Assembly: GCA_028872975.1 (NCBI GenBank)
Contig: JAGWNV010000052.1
Location: 1-11,759 of the forward strand
DNA from: Acidobacteriota bacterium
Lineage (GTDB): Bacteria > Actinomycetota > Acidimicrobiia > Acidimicrobiales > UBA8190
Direction: 5' to 3'
Length of the DNA: 11,759 bases
Shown here one piece after another: positions 7,108 to 11,759 of this stretch. Numbering within the stretch: position 1 is the stretch's first letter; every line of letters begins with the position of its first letter. A program made the position numbers and the translations under genes. The notes beneath the pieces were generated by a model. The model had not been told where the DNA came from, did not search any database, and was given only the letters and a program-made list of their open reading frames with translations.

Positions 7108-8406
7108 TCACCCGCCGATCACCGTGACGTCGAACCCGGCTCGCTCCAGGGCGGCGACGAGATCCTGGAAGGCCGTGACCGGGGCCACGGTGTGCGCCGC
7201 GTCGGCGGCCGGGTGGGAGACGGGCCGGTACTCGACGTAGGCGCCCGACGGCGAGTAGATGGGCGGGAAGCCGAAGCCGTCGTTGGAGAACTGGTTGTCG
7301 GGCTCGGCCGGCTGATTCTCGCCGATGTCGGCGACGTAGACGCTGTTGCCGAGCGGCATGGTGTCGCCGTCGAAGCCGATCGACGCCCAGGTGGCCTGGC
7401 CGCCGAGCACCTTGTCGGACCGTCCGCCGTATTCGGGCAGCCCGTAGCTGCCCTGGATGGCGTGCAGCACGGTGACCGGTGCGAGGGCCGCCGCCGCCGG
7501 TGGGGGCACCGGATCCGGCAGGGGCGCCGGCAGGCCGGGAAGCCCGTTCTGCGACGCCGCGCCCAGGAGGGGGTCGGTGGCCAGGGCCACGAGCGCCTCC
7601 TGCTCGGCGGCGGTCGCCTGGGCGAAGGGCGTCTCGAAGTTCTGGCGCGACCAGTCGTCGAAGGCCACCAGGCCCTCGAGGTAGAGCTGGCGGAGGTTCT
7701 CGGCGCCGGGAACGGTGGGCGGGCTCCCGGTGACGCCCTGGGTCGAGGTGACCTGTGCGGCCCAGCTGGCCGAGGTCCACGACGGCCAGGGGGTGGCCGG
7801 CCAGGAGGGAGCGCCCGCCGGCGGCGGCCCGCCGTGGATCCGGGCGTACCAGGCCACGGCCTGGAGGGGGGTGAGACCCAGGAACTCCAGGGTCTGCACC
7901 TGGGTGCCGGCGAGGGTCTCGAAGTCGTCGGCCGGGAAGGTCGTCGCCGGGCCGCCGGCGCCGGGGCCGGTGTGGACGGCGTAGGGCCACCGGCCGCTGT
8001 TGCGGCCGTGGACGTAGATGGGGCTGTGGTCGGCCAGGCCCGAGCCGATCAGCGCAGCGTCGAAGGCGGAGAGAAAGAGGTCGACGTAGTTGACTGCCCC
8101 GGCCTCGTCGGCGCCCGGGCCGAGACCGTCGGTGGGGACGACCCGGGCGCACACGGCGGCGGTGGTGGCGTACAGGTCGCATGCGGTCGTGGCGCCGGGC
8201 GGGACGTAGTCACGGACGAGGAAGAAGGGCCCGCCGGGAAGCGGCTCGGGGCCCCCGGCGGCCCCGGTGCCGGCGACGAGGGAGGCGAGCTCGCTCGTGG
8301 CGCCCCGCAGCGGGAGCGCCGCCAGGGCCCCGGCGGCGGCAGCGGCGGCGAGGAAGGCCCGACGGGACACAGTGACGCGGCCCGTCGCTCCGCCGACTTC
8401 GCCCAC
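7108..8406 (-). CDS. Tat-exported gluconate 2-dehydrogenase subunit 3-like protein
   Basis: A 432-aa secreted partner of the GMC oxidoreductase. Seen: twin-arginine signal SRRAFLAAAAAAGALAAL (14-31); then the gluconate-dehydrogenase-subunit-3 pattern in pieces: VVPTDGLGPGADEAGAVNYVDLFLSAFD (89-116), LYLEGLVAFDDWSRQNFETPFA (241-262) followed by AAEQEALV, and LHAIQGSYGLPEYGGR with a later TWASIGFDGD (314-348). In characterised enzymes subunit 3 carries the Tat signal that takes the flavoprotein across the membrane. The usual length is about 170-250 aa; this one is nearly twice that, with an insert near residues 118-235 and a C-terminal extension from about 350. Start GTG 8406 is supported by GGGAGG 8 nt upstream; GTG 8370 is an alternative that keeps SRR. 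The family call is made from motif spacing, so it is less certain than that of the GMC gene. Confidence 0.78.
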   Translation of the reverse strand: MGEVGGATGRVTVSRRAFLAAAAAAGALAALPLRGATSELASLVAGTGAAGGPEPLPGGPFFLVRDYVPPGATTACDLYATTAAVCARVVPTDGLGPGADEAGAVNYVDLFLSAFDAALIGSGLADHSPIYVHGRNSGRWPYAVHTGPGAGGPATTFPADDFETLAGTQVQTLEFLGLTPLQAVAWYARIHGGPPPAGAPSWPATPWPSWTSASWAAQVTSTQGVTGSPPTVPGAENLRQLYLEGLVAFDDWSRQNFETPFAQATAAEQEALVALATDPLLGAASQNGLPGLPAPLPDPVPPPAAAALAPVTVLHAIQGSYGLPEYGGRSDKVLGGQATWASIGFDGDTMPLGNSVYVADIGENQPAEPDNQFSNDGFGFPPIYSPSGAYVEYRPVSHPAADAAHTVAPVTAFQDLVAALERAGFDVTVIGG

Positions 8407-8408
8407 CC

Positions 8409-8419
8409 GTCCACCTCCC
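8409..8419 (-). promoter_or_regulatory. Shine-Dalgarno sequence of the subunit-3-like gene
   Basis: The minus strand reads GGGAGGTGGAC about 2-12 nt before GTG 8406, with the GGAGG core 7 nt from the start. The gap 8407-8518 contains no TA dinucleotide at all, so it holds no TANNNT -10 box. Translation on a longer mRNA, probably starting upstream of the peptidase gene, is favoured. Confidence 0.5.
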
Positions 8420-8505
8420 GGCTCCCCGCCGTGGGCCTGCCCGGCGCGGCGCCCGCCCGAGCTCGTCCGTCACGGGAACACCGCCGGCTCGGCCTCCTTG
8501 CGGAG

Positions 8506-8523
8506 CCTGACGCCGGCGTCAGG
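8506..8523. repeat. 18-bp perfect palindrome spanning the S8 peptidase stop codon
   Basis: CCTGACGCCGGCGTCAGG contains the stop codon of the peptidase gene in its right arm. In RNA it gives a 7-bp stem with a CCGG loop. It could attenuate or process the transcript between the peptidase and subunit-3 genes, or be a terminator lacking a U tract. It could also simply be coding sequence that happens to be symmetric. Confidence 0.4.
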
Positions 8524-9973
8524 GAGTGGCGGGGGCCGGTGGGACGGTGCCCCCCGGGTGCCGAAGCGCCGACCGGCGCCGTCGCGCCAGGGCGGCGCCG
8601 GCGGGAGCTGCCAGCCCCACGAGGAGGGGGAGGACGATCCACCAGTCGCCGCTGCCCGAGCCCCGGGCGTGGCGGTGGGCGCCGACGGCGGAGGCACGGG
8701 CCGAGGGACCGGCAGTGGCCGGGGTCGGCGGCGTCGTCGTCGAGGTGGGGGAGGGGGCCGGGGACGGCCCCGGCGCCGGCGACGGCGCCCCCGACGGCAC
8801 CGGCGGGGGACGGCCGGCGGCGGACGGGGCCGTGGCGGCGGCCTGTCCGGCGGCCGCCTGCATGGCCGCACCGACATCGACGAGGCCCGAGCAGCGCGAC
8901 CCGCAAGCCACGCTGTGGTCGGCGGTCTGCAGCAGCGTCTGGACGGCCTGGGAGGGTCCGAGGCCCCGCCCCAGGAGCAGCGCCAGGGCCCCGGTGACGA
9001 AGGGCGTCGCCATCGAGGTGCCCTCGTCGGTGGCGTAACAGCTCGTCGGGTCGGCCGCCGTCCAGTAGGTGGAGAGCACCTCGTACTGGTCGTAGGACCC
9101 GCACGCCGGCGCGCTCGGTGTCGTCTGCCCGGCGTTGCCGGCCTGGGGTGGGCTCACGTGGTCGCCGCCGGGGCCGGCCACTCCCCACTGGGCGCTGTTC
9201 ACCGTGTTCGAGTACGACGCGACCACGTGCCCCTCGCCGTTGGCGGGGGACCCCGTCGCCGCCACCACCACGGCCGGGACGCCCGAGAAGTTGGCGTCGC
9301 CCAGCCCGAGGAGCCCGCCGCTGTTGTTGCCGGCCGCCACCACCGGGATGGCGCCGCGCTGCCAGGCCGACTGGAGGGCACCGGCCATGGGGTTGCCGGT
9401 GAGATTGCTCGTGTCCACGAGGCCCGTCCCGGCGTCGCCGATGCTCAGGTTCACGACCTTGGCGCCGTGGGCCACCACCCAGTCGATGCCCGCCGCCACG
9501 TCCGACATGTAGCCCGACCCCGAGCAGTCCATCACCTTGGCCACGACGAGCGACGCGCCGGGGGCCACCCCCGAGACGCCGTAGCGGCCGGCGGCGGCGG
9601 CGATGCCGGCCACGTGGGTGCCATGGCCGTTGTCATCGGTGCCGCCGGGGTCCTGTGCGGACGAGGCGCAACCGCCGCCGGGGTTGCTCAGGATGGTGGT
9701 GGCGGCGACGACCTTCCCCAGGAGGTCCTCCTGCGACGCGTCGACGCCGGTGTCGACGATCCCGACACGGACCCCGGCGCCGGTCCCGTACTGCCAGGCG
9801 GCCGGGGCGCCGATCACCGACAGCCCCCACTGGTCGGCCAGATAGGTCGGGGCCGCTCCGGCGGGGGCGACCCCGACGACGCCGGTGCCGGCGACGAGGG
9901 CGGCCACCGTGACCGCTGCCGCCGCCCCACCGAGGCGCGCCCTGGTCCCGCCTGCGGCTCGTCGGGCTGTCAT
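8519..9973 (-). CDS. Secreted, C-terminally membrane-anchored S8 (subtilisin-like) serine peptidase
   Basis: A 484-aa extracytoplasmic protease. Seen: Sec signal peptide (Arg-rich start, hydrophobic core VTVAALVAGTGVVGVA, likely cleavage after AGA near residue 40); mature start YLADQWGLSVIGAPAAW, typical of S8 enzymes; catalytic Asp74 (GIVDTGVD), His117 (NGHGTHVAG), oxyanion Asn216 (VAAGN) and Ser320 (EGTSMATP). Six cysteines (102, 150, 291, 312, 357, 361) in the mature domain suggest disulfides. After about residue 382 comes a Pro/Ser/Thr/Ala-rich stalk, then one membrane segment (IVLPLLVGLAAPAGAALA) and an Arg cluster. The layout resembles mycosins, but no type VII secretion gene is nearby. 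ATG 9973 is preceded by GGAGGG 11 nt upstream. It is probably the first gene of the peptidase, subunit-3, GMC unit, and divergent from the radical SAM gene. Its target is unknown. Confidence 0.93.
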   Translation of the reverse strand: MTARRAAGGTRARLGGAAAAVTVAALVAGTGVVGVAPAGAAPTYLADQWGLSVIGAPAAWQYGTGAGVRVGIVDTGVDASQEDLLGKVVAATTILSNPGGGCASSAQDPGGTDDNGHGTHVAGIAAAAGRYGVSGVAPGASLVVAKVMDCSGSGYMSDVAAGIDWVVAHGAKVVNLSIGDAGTGLVDTSNLTGNPMAGALQSAWQRGAIPVVAAGNNSGGLLGLGDANFSGVPAVVVAATGSPANGEGHVVASYSNTVNSAQWGVAGPGGDHVSPPQAGNAGQTTPSAPACGSYDQYEVLSTYWTAADPTSCYATDEGTSMATPFVTGALALLLGRGLGPSQAVQTLLQTADHSVACGSRCSGLVDVGAAMQAAAGQAAATAPSAAGRPPPVPSGAPSPAPGPSPAPSPTSTTTPPTPATAGPSARASAVGAHRHARGSGSGDWWIVLPLLVGLAAPAGAALARRRRSALRHPGGTVPPAPATP

Positions 9974-10095
9974 CGTCGTGCGCCCTCCGCTCCCCGGGTC
10001 CGGTGCCGGGAAGTCGCCCCATGAGGGGTCCGGGAGGAGGAACGCCGCCACCACCTGTTCCTTGCTCGGGCCCGGCGGCCGTCCGCCCGGCCGTG

Positions 10096-10111
10096 GCGAA
10101 CGTATGTTCGC
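10096..10111. promoter_or_regulatory. LexA-binding SOS box
   Basis: GCGAAC-GTAT-GTTCGC is a perfect inverted repeat with 6-bp arms. It contains the full CGAAC-N4-GTTCG core of the Gram-positive/actinobacterial LexA site. It overlaps one candidate -10 box of the radical SAM gene (TATGTT) and abuts the other (TACGAT), so bound LexA would block RNA polymerase. The minus strand also reads TACGTT inside the box, the only minus-strand TANNNT hexamer in the gap, which makes the peptidase gene a possible second target. The site is seen directly; regulation by LexA is inferred from the consensus. Confidence 0.82.
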
Positions 10112-10117
10112 TACGAT
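10103..10117 (+). promoter_or_regulatory. Two overlapping-phase -10 candidates of the radical SAM gene
   Basis: TATGTT at 10103-10108 stands 7 nt before ATG 10116, and TACGAT at 10112-10117 stands 7 nt before the in-frame GTG 10125. Either gives a leaderless mRNA. The sequence does not decide between them; the proteins differ by three residues. Confidence 0.5.
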
Positions 10118-11087
10118 GGTGGGCGTGGGCACGGCCGCCTCCACCGACCAGGGGTTCCGCTGGCGCCTCGCCGGGGACGGCGCCGGGCAGCCGGCGCTGT
10201 TCTCAGACGAGGAGCTCTTCGACCGCCACGTCGGCAGGGGCGAGTTCCGGGGCCTCGAGTTCCTCCACGTGAACGCCAAACGGCTCATCAATCCCGTGCC
10301 GGCCCGATCCCGCATGGGGTTCCGCTTCACGATCAACGCCTACCGGGGTTGCAGCCACAGTTGCGAGTTCTGCTTCGCCCGTCCCACCCACGAGTACCTC
10401 GGGCTCGACATCCACGACGACTTCGAGCGCAAGATCGTCGTCAAGGTGAACGCCGTCGAGCGGGTCCGCGCCGAGCTGCGTTCGCCCAAATGGGGCGGTG
10501 CCCTCATCGCCATGGGGACGAACACCGACCCCTATCAGCGCGCCGAGGGCAAGTACCACCTCACCCGGGGCATCGTCGAGGCGCTGGGCGAGGCCGCCAA
10601 CCCGTTCTCGATCCTCACCAAGGGGACCCTCATCCTGCGCGACGTGGACGTCCTCACCGAAGCAGCGGCGCGCACCGACGTCCGATGTGCGTTCTCCATC
10701 GCCACTCTCGACGAGGAGGCGTGGAAGGCGACCGAGCGGGGCGCCCCCCACCCCCGCCGGCGCGTCGAGGCGGTGCGCAAGCTCAACGCGGCGGGGATCC
10801 CCACCGGGGTGCTCATCGCGCCGATCATCCCCGGGTGGACCGATCGGCCCGAGCAGCTCACCGAGGTGGCCGCCGCCTGCATCGACGCCGGGGCCACCTC
10901 CATCACCCCCCTCGCCCTGCACCTGCGGCCGGGCGTGAAGGAGCACTTCCTGGCCTTCCTCGACGCCCGCCGGCCCGAGCTCGCCGCCGACCTGCGGGCG
11001 CGCTACGGCGCCCGCTCGTACCTGTCGGGCCCCGAGCAGCAGGCCGTGGTCGGGCCGGTCGGCGACCTCGGGAGGCACCGACGCTGA
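10116..11087 (+). CDS. Rv2578c-type radical SAM protein
   Basis: A 323-aa (320 aa from GTG 10125) radical SAM enzyme, cytoplasmic, with one [4Fe-4S] cluster that cleaves S-adenosylmethionine. Seen: FRFTINAYRGCSHSCEFCFA with the CxxxCxxC cluster motif (Cys79, 83, 86 from ATG 10116), followed by RPTHEYLGLDIHDDFE; then MGTNTDPYQRAEGKYHLTRGI, FSILTKGTLILRDVD and a C-terminal ITPLALHLRPGVKEHF. The order and wording closely match the mycobacterial Rv2578c family, distantly related to spore photoproduct lyase, whose reaction is not known to me. The SOS box on its promoter suggests a DNA-damage role. The frame is open further upstream, but that part runs through the SOS box and is poor family sequence. 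The HAD gene follows after 40 bp on the same strand. Confidence 0.92.
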   Translation: MVGVGTAASTDQGFRWRLAGDGAGQPALFSDEELFDRHVGRGEFRGLEFLHVNAKRLINPVPARSRMGFRFTINAYRGCSHSCEFCFARPTHEYLGLDIHDDFERKIVVKVNAVERVRAELRSPKWGGALIAMGTNTDPYQRAEGKYHLTRGIVEALGEAANPFSILTKGTLILRDVDVLTEAAARTDVRCAFSIATLDEEAWKATERGAPHPRRRVEAVRKLNAAGIPTGVLIAPIIPGWTDRPEQLTEVAAACIDAGATSITPLALHLRPGVKEHFLAFLDARRPELAADLRARYGARSYLSGPEQQAVVGPVGDLGRHRR

Positions 11088-11115
11088 CGGGTGGTCCCGC
11101 CGGCCCCGGGGCTGC

Positions 11116-11121
11116 CAACAT
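11116..11121 (+). promoter_or_regulatory. Weak -10 candidate CAACAT before the HAD phosphatase
   Basis: CAACAT differs from TANNNT only in its first base and is followed by 6 nt (GACCCG) and ATG 11128. This fits the spacing seen at the other leaderless genes. The gene could equally be read through from the radical SAM gene. Confidence 0.3.
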
Positions 11122-11127
11122 GACCCG

Positions 11128-11759
11128 ATGCCCGGACCGGCCACCGGCGGCGACGACACCGCCACGTGGGTGATCGACCTCGACGGCGTGATCTGGCTCG
11201 CCGAGCAGCCCATCCCCGGCTCTGCCGACGCCGTGGCCCGGCTCCGCGACGCCGGGACGCGGGTCGTGTTCGCCACCAACAACTCCGCGCCCACCGTCGG
11301 CGAGCTCGTCGACCGGCTCGCCGGAGCCGGCATCCCCGCCGGTCCCGACGACCTCGTCACCTCCGCCCAGGCGGCGGCGTCGATGCTCGAGGCCGGCACC
11401 ACGGCGTTCCTGTGCGCCGAAGGCGGCGTGGTCGAGGCGCTGGCGACCCGGGGGGTCCGCGTCGTGGACCGGCCCCCCGCCGACGCCGTCGTCGTCGGAT
11501 GGTCGTCCCGGTTCGACTTCGACCTCCTGTCCGAGACGGTGACCGCCATCCGGGAGGGTGCCCGCTTCATCGGCACCAACGAGGACGCCACCCACCCGAC
11601 GCCCGACCGCCTGCTGCCGGGGTCGGGGGCGCTCCTGGCGGCGGTGGCCACCGGCGCCCAGGCCACTCCGGAGGTGGCCGGGAAGCCGCACGCGCCGATG
11701 GTGACCCTCCTGCGCCGGCGCGCCCCGGCCGCCGTGCGGTTGGTCGGGGACCGTCCCGC
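11128..11759 (+). CDS. HAD-superfamily (NagD-like) phosphatase, N-terminal part
   Basis: The first 210 codons of a haloacid-dehalogenase-fold phosphatase of the NagD/4-nitrophenylphosphatase type; the remainder lies past the right edge. These enzymes dephosphorylate small metabolites in the cytoplasm. Seen: motif I VIDLDGVIW with nucleophile Asp17 and general acid Asp19; motif II FATNNSAPT; a capping region with FIGTNEDATHPTPDRLLPGSGA, characteristic of the NagD group; motif III Lys186 in GKPHAPM; and the start of motif IV, VGDRP, right at the edge. No truncation or odd residue is seen. Start ATG 11128 gives the usual short leader before motif I. The physiological substrate cannot be inferred. 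Confidence 0.92.
   Translation, partial: MPGPATGGDDTATWVIDLDGVIWLAEQPIPGSADAVARLRDAGTRVVFATNNSAPTVGELVDRLAGAGIPAGPDDLVTSAQAAASMLEAGTTAFLCAEGGVVEALATRGVRVVDRPPADAVVVGWSSRFDFDLLSETVTAIREGARFIGTNEDATHPTPDRLLPGSGALLAAVATGAQATPEVAGKPHAPMVTLLRRRAPAAVRLVGDRP

Noticed and set aside
5112..7127. 671-codon plus-strand frame opposite the GMC gene
   Set aside because: Low-complexity Gly/Val/Arg/His product typical of an antisense frame. The minus strand carries the full GMC motif set.
8210..8473. Minus-strand frame of 87 codons starting just after the peptidase stop, with AAGGAGG some 20 nt upstream of its GTG
   Set aside because: It overlaps the subunit-3 gene for most of its length in another frame and is Arg-rich without motifs. 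The AAGGAGG is too far from its start to serve it.
7075..8997. 640-codon plus-strand frame opposite the subunit-3 and peptidase genes
   Set aside because: It crosses two genes with recognised motifs and the gap between them; the composition is that of a shadow frame.
8519..9973. Assignment of the S8 peptidase as a mycosin (mycP)
   Set aside because: The layout fits, but no type VII secretion gene is within the window, so the symbol would be unsupported.
10203..11666. 487-codon minus-strand frame opposite the radical SAM and HAD genes
   Set aside because: The plus strand shows CxxxCxxC and complete HAD motifs; this product has no recognisable domain.
1..11759. Mobile element, CRISPR array, toxin-antitoxin or defence system
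   Set aside because: No transposase or integrase motifs, no regularly spaced repeats and no att-like direct repeats were seen. The peptidase and oxidoreductase genes have metabolic or secretory signatures, not those of known defence systems.

Overview
The window is very GC-rich DNA packed with genes and having short gaps, and it reads as chromosomal DNA of a high-GC actinomycete. The gene content fits this: an F420-type luciferase-like oxidoreductase, a WS/DGAT wax ester/triacylglycerol synthase, a radical SAM protein of the mycobacterial Rv2578c type and an actinobacterial-type SOS box. The protein style suggests a relative of the Acidimicrobiia, but this is inference. There are nine protein genes, two of them cut by the window edges. 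I saw no tRNA, rRNA, CRISPR array, insertion sequence or phage gene.

Layout. 1-407 (-) is the N-terminal part of a luciferase-like F420-dependent oxidoreductase. It is divergent from 506-1780 (+), an alpha/beta hydrolase. 1705-3234 (-) is a WS/DGAT acyltransferase whose 3' end overlaps the hydrolase 3' end by 76 bp, tail to tail. 3271-4266 (+) is a Gfo/Idh/MocA dehydrogenase, divergent from the acyltransferase across only 36 bp. 4321-4821 (-) is a small flavodoxin-like protein. 5061-7100 (-), 7108-8406 (-) and 8519-9973 (-) are, in reverse transcription order, a GMC oxidoreductase with a four-cysteine motif, its Tat-exported gluconate-dehydrogenase-subunit-3-like partner, and a secreted, membrane-anchored S8 serine peptidase. 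10116-11087 (+) is a radical SAM protein of the Rv2578c type, divergent from the peptidase. 11128-11759 (+) is the start of a NagD-like HAD phosphatase.

Regulation. Five genes (LLM oxidoreductase, hydrolase, acyltransferase, Gfo/Idh, flavodoxin) have a TANNNT hexamer ending exactly 6 or 7 nt before the chosen start codon. This is the geometry of a -10 box of a leaderless transcript. The radical SAM gene has two such pairs, and the HAD gene has a near match. The genes that look internal to the peptidase/oxidoreductase unit lack this, and the subunit-3 gene has a Shine-Dalgarno sequence instead.

The strongest regulatory signal is a perfect inverted repeat, GCGAAC-GTAT-GTTCGC at 10096-10111. 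It matches the actinobacterial LexA (SOS) box core and lies on the radical SAM promoter. The only two TA dinucleotides in the 142-bp gap between the peptidase and the radical SAM gene lie in or next to this box, so it could control both directions.

How the genes may work together. The acyltransferase, hydrolase, Gfo/Idh, LLM and flavodoxin genes look like separately transcribed lipid and redox metabolism genes. The peptidase, subunit-3 and GMC genes look like one extracytoplasmic unit: a secreted protease plus a Tat-exported flavin dehydrogenase. No cytochrome c electron-acceptor gene is present in the window.
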